Origin: Clostridia bacterium
GTDB taxonomy: Bacteria; Bacillota; Clostridia; Christensenellales; Borkfalkiaceae
DNA: 64,000 bases
Direction: 5' to 3'
NCBI GenBank assembly: GCA_017456055.1
Contig: JAFTKC010000019.1
Span: forward strand, 62,001 to 126,000
Below the pieces are notes generated by a model. That model worked only from the letters and a program-made list of their open reading frames with translations. It was not told where the DNA came from and searched no databases. This document shows, piece by piece, positions 34,081 to 42,461 of the stretch; the stretch's first letter is position 1; the number at the start of each line of letters is the position of its first letter. A program made the translations under genes and the position numbers.

Positions 34081-35619
34081 ATGGTAGACGGGAAAATTTT
34101 AGTAGAAAAACTTATAAAATACGCCCTAGTTCATCTTCATATGGAAAAAAGGGACGAAATATATTTTAGAAATCTTTTGCTTAGAGAATTTAAGTTAGAA
34201 GAGCCTACAGAAGAAGAGTTAGACTTATCTTTTATTGGCGAGTTAGACGTTCCAGACGTTCTAGTGGAAGAAGTGGAAAAGTACGCTTTAGAAAATTCTC
34301 TTATCGAAGAGGGAAGAGAAAATTTATATAGCACGTATATTTTTGGCTTGTTGTCGCCACTACCATCAAAAGTTAATCAAACTTTTAAGGAAATAAAAGA
34401 AAAAGACGGCGAAGAAAAAGCCTGCGAATACTTATATAATTTATCGGTAAAAAACAACTACGTTCAAAAGACTGCAATCGGCAGAAATTTAAAGTGGGAG
34501 TACGTTGACGGAGATAAATATTTAGAGATAACGGTAAACTTAAGTAAGCCTGAAAAGGACAATAAAGAGATTGCAAAGTTATTGACTGCTCCTAAGAAGT
34601 CGAAAAAATATCCCGCTTGCTTTTTGTGTAAGGAAAACGAGGGCTTTGAGGGAACGTTAACTCACCCTGCAAGAGAGAATATTAGAACTATAAGTTTAAC
34701 TATGGGTGGAGAGCCTTGGTTTATTCAGTATTCTCCTTATGCGTATTATAACGAGCATTTAATTGCCATTTCGGAGGCGCACGTGCCAATGCGCATCAAG
34801 GCAGACACTATCGACAAAGTTTTAGACTTTGTGGATTATTTGCCAAACTACACCATAGGCTCAAATGCAGCCTTGCCAATTATCGGCGGCTCGATATTAA
34901 ATCACGAGCATTTTCAAGGTGGAGAACATTTAATGCCAATGCACAACGCAAAAGTTAAAATTCCACTAAAAGCCAAGAGTTTTGATAAAGTAAACGTGGG
35001 AATTGTCGATTGGTATAATAGCGTAATTAGACTAGAGAGTAAGGATAGAAAACAAATAGGTGACCTTGCAAAGAAGGTTATTTCCGCTTGGGAAGTGTAT
35101 ACTAACGAAGATTGCTATATTTTTGCCGAAACGGACGGAGTTAAACATAACTCTTTATCTCCCGTTGCAAGAAAGCAAGGCGATTTATATATAATCGATA
35201 TGATATTTAGAAACAATATCACAAACGAAGAATATCCAGACGGAGTGTTCCACGCACACCCCGAATACCACAATATTAAAAAAGAGGGTATTGGGCTTAT
35301 CGAGGCTATGGGGTTATTTATCTTGCCGGGTAGACTTAAAAAACAACTCTATATGATAGCGGAAATTTTATGTGAGGCAACAAATTACGACAAAGAGCAA
35401 CTAGAAAACCAAGAAAACTACCTACACGCACATAGATTTATGATAGAGGAGTTGGTTAATAAGGGATATTCAGCGAATATGGAAGATGCCGAAAAGAGAG
35501 TGACCGATTACGTTAATAACGTGTGCAAAAATATCTTGCTTAACACGGCAGTATTCAAAAATGATGAAGTTGGTAAAAAAGGATTTATAGACTTCTTAGC
35601 AAGTGTAGAAATAAAATAA
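34081..35619 (+). CDS. galT: UDP-glucose-hexose-1-phosphate uridylyltransferase (GalT, Firmicutes type)
   Basis: Transfers UMP between UDP-glucose and galactose-1-phosphate in the Leloir pathway. The 512 residues are typical for the long Bacillota class II GalT. Motifs include FLCKENEGFEGTLTHPAREN, LNHEHFQGGEHLMPMH with the active-site histidines, and DGVFHAHPEYHNIKKEGIGL. The start ATG touches the rlmL stop; GGGAGA lies upstream. galE follows after 23 bases. No galactokinase is present here. Confidence 0.94.
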   Translation: MVDGKILVEKLIKYALVHLHMEKRDEIYFRNLLLREFKLEEPTEEELDLSFIGELDVPDVLVEEVEKYALENSLIEEGRENLYSTYIFGLLSPLPSKVNQTFKEIKEKDGEEKACEYLYNLSVKNNYVQKTAIGRNLKWEYVDGDKYLEITVNLSKPEKDNKEIAKLLTAPKKSKKYPACFLCKENEGFEGTLTHPARENIRTISLTMGGEPWFIQYSPYAYYNEHLIAISEAHVPMRIKADTIDKVLDFVDYLPNYTIGSNAALPIIGGSILNHEHFQGGEHLMPMHNAKVKIPLKAKSFDKVNVGIVDWYNSVIRLESKDRKQIGDLAKKVISAWEVYTNEDCYIFAETDGVKHNSLSPVARKQGDLYIIDMIFRNNITNEEYPDGVFHAHPEYHNIKKEGIGLIEAMGLFILPGRLKKQLYMIAEILCEATNYDKEQLENQENYLHAHRFMIEELVNKGYSANMEDAEKRVTDYVNNVCKNILLNTAVFKNDEVGKKGFIDFLASVEIK

Positions 35620-35642
35620 AAACTAGTAAAAAGGAGAATATT

Positions 35643-36656
35643 ATGAACGTATTAGTGACTGGTGGAGCAGGATATATAGGCTCGCATACTTCTGTTGAAC
35701 TTCTTAACGCAGGACATAACGTTATCTGCATTGATAACTTTGTGAACAGCAAGTACGAAGCAGTTAAGAGAGTAGAAGAAATAACGGGTAAAAAAGTTAA
35801 ATTCTACGAAGGCGACATTAGAGATAGAGAAATCTTAGACAAAATTTTCACCGAAAACAAAATTGACGCGGTAATTAACTTTGCAGGCTTAAAAGCAGTT
35901 GGAGAATCTTGTGCAAAGCCACTTGAATATTATGAAAATAATATTGAGGGTTTATTGATTTTGGCGTTTGCAATGAGAGATCATAACGTTAAAAATTTAG
36001 TATTCTCTTCATCGGCAACCGTTTACGGAAAACCTAAGAGCGTTCCTATTAAAGAAGATTTTCCACTTTCAACTTCAAATCCATACGGAAGCACGAAATT
36101 ATTTATTGAATATATTCTTAAGGATTTATGTAAGGCCGATCCAGACTTTAACGTGGTGATTTTAAGATACTTTAATCCTGTTGGAGCGCATCACTCGGGA
36201 AGAATTGGTGAAGATCCTAAAGGTATTCCAAATAACCTTTGTCCTTATATAACGCAAGTTGCAGTAGGCAAGAGAGAATATCTTGGCGTGTTTGGAGACG
36301 ATTACGCTACGCCTGACGGAACGGGTGTTAGAGATTATATTCACGTAGTAGATTTAGCAAAAGGACACGTTTTGGCAGTAGATAAATTGCAAAAAAATCC
36401 TGGACTACTTATCGTAAACTTGGGCACGGGGCAAGGCTATTCAGTTTTAGATATGGTTAAGGCGTTTGAAAAGGTGACGGGAAAACCTATTCCTTATAAG
36501 ATTATGCCGAGAAGACCTGGAGATATCGACGAGTGCTACGCAGATCCTAGTTATGCGTACGAAGTTTTAGGCTTTAAAGCGGAAAAGACTTTGGACGATA
36601 TGTGCAGAGATGCTATGAATTGGCAAACTAAAAATCCAAACGGCTACGACGAATAG
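35643..36656 (+). CDS. galE: UDP-glucose 4-epimerase
   Basis: NAD-dependent short-chain dehydrogenase-type enzyme that interconverts UDP-glucose and UDP-galactose. The 337 residues carry GGAGYIGSHTSVELL (NAD), VFSSSATVYG (catalytic Ser/Thr region), the YxxxK pair in NPYGSTKLFIEYIL (near 150-160) and RDYIHVVDLAKGHVLA. AAAAAGGAG precedes ATG 35643. It is the last gene of the rlmL-galT-galE unit and is followed by a terminator. Confidence 0.96.
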   Translation: MNVLVTGGAGYIGSHTSVELLNAGHNVICIDNFVNSKYEAVKRVEEITGKKVKFYEGDIRDREILDKIFTENKIDAVINFAGLKAVGESCAKPLEYYENNIEGLLILAFAMRDHNVKNLVFSSSATVYGKPKSVPIKEDFPLSTSNPYGSTKLFIEYILKDLCKADPDFNVVILRYFNPVGAHHSGRIGEDPKGIPNNLCPYITQVAVGKREYLGVFGDDYATPDGTGVRDYIHVVDLAKGHVLAVDKLQKNPGLLIVNLGTGQGYSVLDMVKAFEKVTGKPIPYKIMPRRPGDIDECYADPSYAYEVLGFKAEKTLDDMCRDAMNWQTKNPNGYDE

Positions 36657-36684
36657 AGAAAAATCAATTCTTGATATAAAAAGG

Positions 36685-36720
36685 CGAAATTTTGAAGAAA
36701 TGTCAAATTTCGTTTTTTTT
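36685..36720 (+). terminator. Intrinsic terminator after galE
   Basis: CGAAATTT (36685-36692) and AAATTTCG (36705-36712) followed by eight Ts. Confidence 0.8.
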
Positions 36721-36734
36721 ATTATCTTAAAATA

Positions 36735-36763
36735 TTGCAAAAATTTTAAAAATGGTGTAAAAT
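36735..36763 (+). promoter_or_regulatory. Promoter of nadE
   Basis: TTGCAA (36735-36740), 17 bp, TAAAAT (36758-36763). Confidence 0.7.
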
Positions 36764-36807
36764 AACAATACAAGAAAGATTAAGAAATTGCAAAAAGGAA
36801 GAAAAAT

Positions 36808-38661
36808 ATGAAATTTGGATTTATAAAAGTTGGCGCTTTTACGCCTAAAATTAGAGTTACGGATACCGAATTTAACGCAAATTCTATAATTGAAGGAATA
36901 GAATTGGCAAATAAAAATGGAGTTGAAGTTTTAGTTTTTCCCGAACTTTCTATAACTGGAAAAACGGTGGGAGATCTCTTTTTTAACGACCTTGTTTTAG
37001 ACGGCGCATTGTTAGGTTTAGAAAAAATTGCTAAATCTACTACTGACGTTGAAACATTAGTATTCGTTGGTCTTCCTATAAAGAATAATGGCAAAGTTTT
37101 CTCGGCTTGTGCAGTTATATCTAAGGGTGAGATTTTAGCAATAATTCCTAAATCCCACGTAGAAAGGGGAGATTGTTTTAGTAGTGGGGAGAACTGTTTG
37201 TCTACCGTAAAAATTATGGATAGAGAAATTCCTTTTGCAAATAAAATTATTCTAGCGGATAAGGTTAATAAAAAGTTTAAGGTGGGAGTAGAGATTGGAA
37301 GCGATATTTTTGCTCCAATAACACCATCTCAAATTTTATCTCAACTTGGTGCAAATTTAATAGTAAATTTAGCGTCTTTTACTTGCAATTTAAGAGAAGA
37401 AAAAGAAATTTACGAAACGGTTAAAAACCTTTCAAAAAGGCTATCTATTGGCTACGTTATAGCAAATAGTGGAGATGGCGAATCTACTACTGACGCAGTA
37501 TACTCGGGATATAATTTAATTGGTGAAAATGAGGAAATCTTAGCCGAGAGCCTTCCGTTTGACAACGGCTTAATAACTGCTGAAATAGACCTTGACAATT
37601 TAGATTTTTTGAAAAGTCAAAAACTTATTTCCCAGTTAGATAGCGATTGTATAGAAGTGGAATTTTCAATTAATAGAGAAAATGACGTAAAGAGAGTTTA
37701 CGATAAATATCCATTTATTCCAAAAGAAAAAGGCTCTTATAAAAGAATATTAGAAATTCAAGCCGAGGGGTTAAAAAAGAGAGTAATTCATACAAACGCA
37801 AAAAAATTAGTTTTGGGTTTATCAGGTGGTTTAGATTCCACTCTTGCCTTGCTTGTTTGCGATTTAGTTATGAAAAAATTAGGTAGAAGTTCAAAAGATA
37901 TTTTGGCAATAACGATGCCTTGTTTCGGCACGACGTCAAGGACGCTTGAAAACTCAATTAAACTTGCAAAAACGTTAGGAGTTAGCCTTAAAAAAATTAA
38001 TATAACCAAGTCGGTCGTTAGGCACTTAAAGGATATTGGACATAGTGGCGAAAAGTACGACGCCGCTTATGAAAATGCTCAAGCAAGAGAGCGAACTCAA
38101 GTATTGATGGATATTGCTAATATGGAAGGTGGGCTAGTCGTTGGAACGGGAGATATGAGCGAATTAGCGCTCGGCTGGGCAACTTATAATGGTGATCACA
38201 TGAGTATGTATGGAGTAAACGCAGGAGTGACAAAAACGCTCGTAAAACACCTAGTGAGAGAATATGCGTTAAATTCTAAGTTAAAACTTAGGACGATACT
38301 TTTAGACGTGTTAGATACGCCTGTTAGTCCAGAACTAATTCCTACCGACCAAAACGATAGCAAGCAAAAAACCGAAGATATAGTAGGACCTTACGCTTTA
38401 CACGATTTTTTCCTATATCATTTAGTGTTTAATGGAGCAAGTGTGGAAAAGACCTTTGCCATAGCAAAAAACACTTTTGACGGCGAGTTTGACGAGCAAA
38501 CAATAAAAAAATGGCTAGAAGTATTCGTTAGAAGATTTTTCTCTCAACAATTTAAGCGTTCTTGCTTGCCAGACGGCGTTGCCGTAGATAAATATAGTTT
38601 GTCGCCGAGAACGGGATTCAAAATGCCGTCGGACGTTCAAAACGCCTTATGGAGAAAGTAG
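36808..38661 (+). CDS. nadE: NAD synthetase, glutamine-dependent architecture with degenerate glutaminase domain
   Basis: Last step of NAD synthesis: amidation of deamido-NAD. The 617 residues have the two-domain layout, an N-terminal nitrilase-like glutaminase (1 to about 270) and a C-terminal synthetase with ATP P-loop LGLSGGLDSTLALL (about 335-348) and GTGDMSELALGWATYNGDHM. Of the glutaminase triad, Glu46 (FPELSITG) and Lys115 (IIPKSH) remain. The nucleophile cysteine expected in VGVEIC-D is glycine: the codons at 37282-37308 read VGVEIGSDI, Gly164. The enzyme would then have to use free ammonia or another donor. It has its own promoter and GGAAG site. Confidence 0.9.
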   Translation: MKFGFIKVGAFTPKIRVTDTEFNANSIIEGIELANKNGVEVLVFPELSITGKTVGDLFFNDLVLDGALLGLEKIAKSTTDVETLVFVGLPIKNNGKVFSACAVISKGEILAIIPKSHVERGDCFSSGENCLSTVKIMDREIPFANKIILADKVNKKFKVGVEIGSDIFAPITPSQILSQLGANLIVNLASFTCNLREEKEIYETVKNLSKRLSIGYVIANSGDGESTTDAVYSGYNLIGENEEILAESLPFDNGLITAEIDLDNLDFLKSQKLISQLDSDCIEVEFSINRENDVKRVYDKYPFIPKEKGSYKRILEIQAEGLKKRVIHTNAKKLVLGLSGGLDSTLALLVCDLVMKKLGRSSKDILAITMPCFGTTSRTLENSIKLAKTLGVSLKKINITKSVVRHLKDIGHSGEKYDAAYENAQARERTQVLMDIANMEGGLVVGTGDMSELALGWATYNGDHMSMYGVNAGVTKTLVKHLVREYALNSKLKLRTILLDVLDTPVSPELIPTDQNDSKQKTEDIVGPYALHDFFLYHLVFNGASVEKTFAIAKNTFDGEFDEQTIKKWLEVFVRRFFSQQFKRSCLPDGVAVDKYSLSPRTGFKMPSDVQNALWRK

Positions 38662-38674
38662 TAATTAAAAATCA

Positions 38675-38704
38675 TTGACAAATATATTCGTTTTTGTATA
38701 TAAT
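38675..38704 (+). promoter_or_regulatory. Promoter of the 65-aa membrane protein gene
   Basis: TTGACA (38675-38680), 18 bp, TATAAT (38699-38704). Confidence 0.75.
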
Positions 38705-38723
38705 AAACGAAAGGAGATAAAGG

Positions 38724-38921
38724 ATGATTGCTTTATATATTATATGTGCCGTACTAGGAATAGCCTTATACGTATGTACGGGGCTAGTGTGTGCGAGAAT
38801 ATGCGCAACGATAATTAGAGATAAAAATCCAAAAATGAACGAAGTAATGTGGTTTTGGTTTGGATTTTTATGCACGTGGATAGCCGTTTTATGCACTTTA
38901 GTAGTAAAAAAAGAGTGGTAA
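38724..38921 (+). CDS. Small two-helix membrane protein, 65 aa
   Basis: The 65 residues form two hydrophobic helices (about 2-30 and 43-60) separated by a charged loop (RDKNPKMNE), ending in KKEW. Helix one is rich in Cys and Ala, helix two in Trp and Phe (VMWFWFGFLCTWIAVL). A strong promoter and AAGGAG site show that it is expressed from its own unit between nadE and the T-box. I do not recognise a family; superinfection, toxin or envelope-stress roles would be guesses. Confidence 0.65.
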   Translation: MIALYIICAVLGIALYVCTGLVCARICATIIRDKNPKMNEVMWFWFGFLCTWIAVLCTLVVKKEW

Positions 38922-38941
38922 AAATTAGGGCTAACATTTAA

Positions 38942-38970
38942 TTGACAATATACTAAAAAAATGATAAAAT
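38942..38970 (+). promoter_or_regulatory. Promoter of the T-box leader
   Basis: TTGACA (38942-38947), 17 bp, TAAAAT (38965-38970). Predicted transcription start near 38977. Confidence 0.8.
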
Positions 38971-38976
38971 AAATAA

Positions 38977-39234
38977 AAGTGTTGATAAAGAGGCGCGCCT
39001 ATAAAATGCTTGTAGAGAGTCGATGGTTGGTGAAAATCGGTAGAGAAGTAGTAGGTGTGTGTAACTTTGGAGCAGAGAGGAAGAAAGCCTAAAGGCAAGT
39101 AGAACCTTTCCGTGAATGCTACGATAGTGCAAGGGAATTAATAGATTCCTATAAAGGTGGCGATAGTACGCAATTTGAGTGGTACCGCGGGGATAATAGC
39201 CCGTCTCAAAGTTTTCTTTGAGACGGTTTTTTTT
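38977..39234 (+). ncRNA. T-box riboswitch leader, predicted specifier GUA (valine)
   Basis: The T-box (TGGTACCGCG at 39180-39189) and the AGAGAG and GGTGAAA elements of stem I (39014-39035) are present. A proximal helix pairs 38993-39002 with 39051-39060, and AAAG (38987-38990) with CTTT (39065-39068), leaving GUAA at 39061-39064 as the specifier loop. GUA is followed by the conserved purine. The TGGT tRNA-end-binding bulge demands discriminator base A, which tRNA-Val has and tRNA-Cys and tRNA-Asn lack. TTTGAG (39174-39179) can pair CTCAAA (39205-39210) as antiterminator. Confidence 0.9.
39201..39234 (+). terminator. Regulated terminator of the T-box
   Basis: CCGTCTCAAAG (39201-39211), TTTT loop, CTTTGAGACGG (39216-39226), then eight Ts. 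Its left arm is shared with the antiterminator. Confidence 0.93.
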
Positions 39235-39253
39235 ATAATTATTGGGAGAAATT

Positions 39254-41536
39254 ATGGAATTACTTGGACAAAAAATTAAACAGATTACCGAAAGAATAAG
39301 GGAGTTAAGAGAAATTGTCGGCATAAGTAGGCAAGAGATGGCGTTAAAAACCGACGTCACCCTAGAAGAGTATATTGCTTGTGAAGAAGGGCAAAAAGAC
39401 CTTAACTTTGCCTATATTTATCGTTGTGCGCAAGTTCTAGGCGTAAACGTGACGGATATTATCGAAGGTTCTTCGCCAAAACTAACTTCTTATACGGTGA
39501 CTAGAAACGGCAAGGGGCAAGAGATTGCAAACGCACACGGAATGACCTACTATAATTTAGCGTACGCTTTCCAAAATCGTATTGCAGAGCCTTTATACGT
39601 AAAGATGAGTTATGACGCGAAAGCAGAGAGCATGCCAATTAAATGCACTACTCACGCAGGTCAAGAAATCGATATAGTTATTGAGGGAAGTCTAAAAGTT
39701 CAAGTAGGAAATCATAGTGAAATATTGAACGCAGGGGACACTATATATTTTGACTCTGCAACTCCACACGGTATGATTGCCGTTGGTGGAACGGATTGTA
39801 TATTCTACGCAATCGTACTTAATCCATCAGGCGAGCCTATTCCAGATTTTGCAGGTACGAGCAAGATTGACTCAAGGATCACGCCTATTAAAAAGGACAA
39901 AAAAGAGCGTATTTATAAAAAGTTTATCGACGTTAAGACGGATGAAAACGGAACGCCAATTAAAATTGATTTCAAGAATACCGAAAAATTCAACTTTGCT
40001 TTTGATTTAGTTGATGGAATTGCCGAAAGAGAGCCGGATAAACTTGCAATGCTGCACATCTCTAAGGATAAAACCGAGAGAAGATTTACTTTTAAGGATA
40101 TTAAAAGGGAATCAAATAGATGTGCAAACTACTTTAAGGCTATTGGAATTAAGCGTGGCGACAAGGTAATGCTTGTTCTAAAACGTCACTACCAATTCTG
40201 GTTTGCAATTTTGGGCTTAAATAAACTTGGCGCAATTGCAATTCCTGCAACCAATCAACTACTAAAGCACGATTTTGAATATAGATTTAAGTCGGCAGGA
40301 GTTTCTGCTATACTTTGTACGGCAGATGGAGATACTGCAAACCAAGTCGATTTAGCAGCCAAAAATTACGACGGCTTAAAAAATAAAATCGTCGTTAATG
40401 GGCAAAGAGAAGGTTGGAGAGATTTCAACGAAGAATATAAAATGTATAGCACCCACTTTGATAGGACAAAAGACGCTCCTTGTGGTGAGGATATGATGAT
40501 GTTCTACTTTACTTCGGGAACGTCGGGTTATCCAAAGATTGCAATGCACAACTATAAATATCCACTAGGTCACTTCCACACGGCAAAATATTGGCACTCT
40601 GTTGATACCGAAGGCTTGCACTTCACCATTTCGGATACCGGCTGGGCAAAGGCTATGTGGGGAAAACTCTACGGACAATGGCTTGCAGAGGGCGCTATAT
40701 TCGTATACGATTTCGATAGATTCGACGCGCAAGAAATTCTTCCAATGTTTGCAAAACACAAGATAACGAGTTTCTGTGCTCCACCTACTATGCTTAGAAT
40801 GATGATTAAGCAAGATTTATCACTTTACGATATGTCTTCGGTTAAGCATATGACTACGGCGGGCGAAGCGCTAAACCCAGAAGTTTATCGTCAGTTTGAA
40901 AAATTAACTGGGCTTCAAATACACGAGGGATTCGGTCAAACTGAAAGCACTATGATTATAGGTAATATGGTTGGCTCTCCACACAAAATCGGCTCTATGG
41001 GTAAACCTGCTCCAATTTACGATATCTCTTTAGTTGATGCAGATGGAAACCCTGTTCCTAAGGGCGAAGTTGGCGAAATCGTTGTAAACGTACAAAACGG
41101 CGCTCCTTGTGGTTTGTTTACGGGCTACTATAATGACAAGGAAAAGACCGAAGAAGTTTGGCACGATGGATATTATCACACTGGCGACACAGCGTGGTGT
41201 GACGAAGACGGGTTCTACTGGTACGTTGGACGTGTAGACGACGTCATTAAATCTTCAGGCTATAGAATTGGACCTTTCGAAATAGAGTCGGTAATAATGG
41301 AACTTCCATACGTATTAGAATGTGGAGTTTCCGCCGCTCCAGACGAAGTTAGGGGACAAGTAGTTAAAGCGAGCATCGTTTTGGTTAAGGGAACTGAGCC
41401 AACGGAAGATTTAGCAAAAGAAATTCAAGCGTACGTAAAAGAGAGAACTGCGCCATATAAATACCCAAGAATAGTAGTATTTAAGGATGAATTACCAAAA
41501 ACTACGAGTGGCAAAATTCAAAGAAACAAACTTTAG
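39254..41536 (+). CDS. XRE-cupin-AMP-dependent acyl-CoA ligase fusion
   Basis: 760 residues in three parts. Residues 1-70 are an XRE-type helix-turn-helix (REIVGISRQEMALKTDVTLE). Residues about 125-195 are a cupin (GQEIDIVIEGSLKVQVGN, GDTIYFDSATPHG). From about 220 to the end it is an acyl/acetyl-CoA synthetase-like ligase: P-loop FYFTSGTSGYPKIAMH, HEGFGQTES, YYHTGDTAW, GRVDDVIKSSGYRIGPFEIE and TTSGKIQRNKL with the catalytic lysine. It would activate a carboxylic acid to acyl-CoA. ATG 39254 follows GGGAGAA. It is controlled by a T-box with a probable valine specifier, so a branched-chain acid substrate is a reasonable inference. Confidence 0.9.
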   Translation: MELLGQKIKQITERIRELREIVGISRQEMALKTDVTLEEYIACEEGQKDLNFAYIYRCAQVLGVNVTDIIEGSSPKLTSYTVTRNGKGQEIANAHGMTYYNLAYAFQNRIAEPLYVKMSYDAKAESMPIKCTTHAGQEIDIVIEGSLKVQVGNHSEILNAGDTIYFDSATPHGMIAVGGTDCIFYAIVLNPSGEPIPDFAGTSKIDSRITPIKKDKKERIYKKFIDVKTDENGTPIKIDFKNTEKFNFAFDLVDGIAEREPDKLAMLHISKDKTERRFTFKDIKRESNRCANYFKAIGIKRGDKVMLVLKRHYQFWFAILGLNKLGAIAIPATNQLLKHDFEYRFKSAGVSAILCTADGDTANQVDLAAKNYDGLKNKIVVNGQREGWRDFNEEYKMYSTHFDRTKDAPCGEDMMMFYFTSGTSGYPKIAMHNYKYPLGHFHTAKYWHSVDTEGLHFTISDTGWAKAMWGKLYGQWLAEGAIFVYDFDRFDAQEILPMFAKHKITSFCAPPTMLRMMIKQDLSLYDMSSVKHMTTAGEALNPEVYRQFEKLTGLQIHEGFGQTESTMIIGNMVGSPHKIGSMGKPAPIYDISLVDADGNPVPKGEVGEIVVNVQNGAPCGLFTGYYNDKEKTEEVWHDGYYHTGDTAWCDEDGFYWYVGRVDDVIKSSGYRIGPFEIESVIMELPYVLECGVSAAPDEVRGQVVKASIVLVKGTEPTEDLAKEIQAYVKERTAPYKYPRIVVFKDELPKTTSGKIQRNKL

Positions 41537-41543
41537 AAAAATT

Positions 41544-41575
41544 AAAAAAGCGAGATTTAATCTCGCTTTTTTTTA
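41544..41575. terminator. Bidirectional terminator
   Basis: AAAAAAGCGAGATT and a complementary AATCTCGCTTTTTTTT arm. It serves the ligase gene and the convergent YgjV-family gene. Confidence 0.88.
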
Positions 41576-41588
41576 CTAAAACAATAAA

Positions 41589-42194
41589 CTATTCAACGTG
41601 TAATTTTTCTTTTTTTTCCATATTTCTAAATCTTATAACGGCAATGATTATTGAAGACATAACTAGTATTTCGTTAATAAATCCAAAGATGGAAAAATAG
41701 GTAAAATTATAAAACAACCAAAGTAGGGAAGAAAAGAAATTCAAATATCTTAACTTCTTTAGGTCTGAAAGTCCATACGCAATGGTTGTTATAGATTTTG
41801 CTGTAATAGAAAATAGTGATAAAACTACTGTTAAAACAACCATTAAAGTTTGAGACTCTGTCCAAGTTTGCATTTTTTGAACAAGGCTATCCCAAGTAAA
41901 ATAGGTGGTGAGAAGTGCTGCTAAAATTGAAAAAATGGTAAAGAAAATAATCCAGCCCTTATTTGACTTTTTCTTAATAACGTTGTTAGAAAAAATAATA
42001 TTTCTGCCTATGCCGATAAAGTCTAAAATCATGCCGGTATACGCCTTCAAAAAAAGATATTGAGTTGCAAACATTAAAGCGCCTAGAGTTTTAAAAATCA
42101 TAACTTTTTTATGCGTTCCAAACTGAACGGAAATTGTCATAAAAAAGATACCAATAAACCCTAAGGCTTGAACGAACACGTTCCACCAAAACAT
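41589..42194 (-). CDS. YgjV-family inner membrane protein
   Basis: 201 residues with six hydrophobic helices. The N-terminal half (GFIGIFFMTISVQFGTHKKV, then AYTGMILDFIGIGRNIIF) matches the YgjV family, small membrane proteins of unknown role with an R-N-I/V-I-F motif. A lysine-rich loop (NNVIKKKSNKG) and a charged C-terminus are cytosolic. It has its own promoter (42223-42251) and ends at a shared terminator. There is no link to the neighbours apart from position. Confidence 0.72.
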   Translation of the reverse strand: MFWWNVFVQALGFIGIFFMTISVQFGTHKKVMIFKTLGALMFATQYLFLKAYTGMILDFIGIGRNIIFSNNVIKKKSNKGWIIFFTIFSILAALLTTYFTWDSLVQKMQTWTESQTLMVVLTVVLSLFSITAKSITTIAYGLSDLKKLRYLNFFSSLLWLFYNFTYFSIFGFINEILVMSSIIIAVIRFRNMEKKEKLHVE

Positions 42195-42222
42195 AAAAAC
42201 CTACAAAAAATTTGATATAAAT

Positions 42223-42251
42223 ATTATAGTTTTATCGGGCTTGAAAGTCAA
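42223..42251 (-). promoter_or_regulatory. Promoter of the YgjV-family gene
   Basis: Minus strand TTGACT (42251-42246), 17 bp, TATAAT (42228-42223). Confidence 0.75.
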
Positions 42252-42356
42252 AGGAAAAAGCACATAAAATTACCCACGTAAAAAAAAGGCGAAAACCTTA
42301 ACTAAAACGAAGAGAAAAAGAAGTTAAAAAAATTTTAAAAACCGATATAAAAACGA

Positions 42357-42385
42357 TTGACAATACTCTATCATTTATATATAAT
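42357..42385 (+). promoter_or_regulatory. Promoter of the XRE-potABCD operon
   Basis: TTGACA (42357-42362), 17 bp, TATAAT (42380-42385). The repeats at 42401-42439 lie just downstream of the start of transcription. Confidence 0.85.
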
Positions 42386-42400
42386 AATTTCATTATTAAA

Positions 42401-42439
42401 GTTTAGGGATTTCTAACAAAAAGTTTAGTAAACCTAAAC
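42401..42439. promoter_or_regulatory. Candidate operator: GTTTAG/CTAAAC repeats before the XRE-cupin gene
   Basis: GTTTAGG (42401-42407) is inversely repeated as CCTAAAC (42433-42439), with a second GTTTAG at 42423-42428 that pairs with the same CTAAAC. The position just after the promoter and before an XRE regulator suggests autoregulation. Confidence 0.5.
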
Positions 42440-42461
42440 ACCATTAAAAAGAGTGGTGCAA

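Noticed and set aside
38993..39002. GC-rich palindrome (GGCGCGCC) as a separate element
   Set aside because: It is the 5' side of the proximal stem I helix of the T-box leader.
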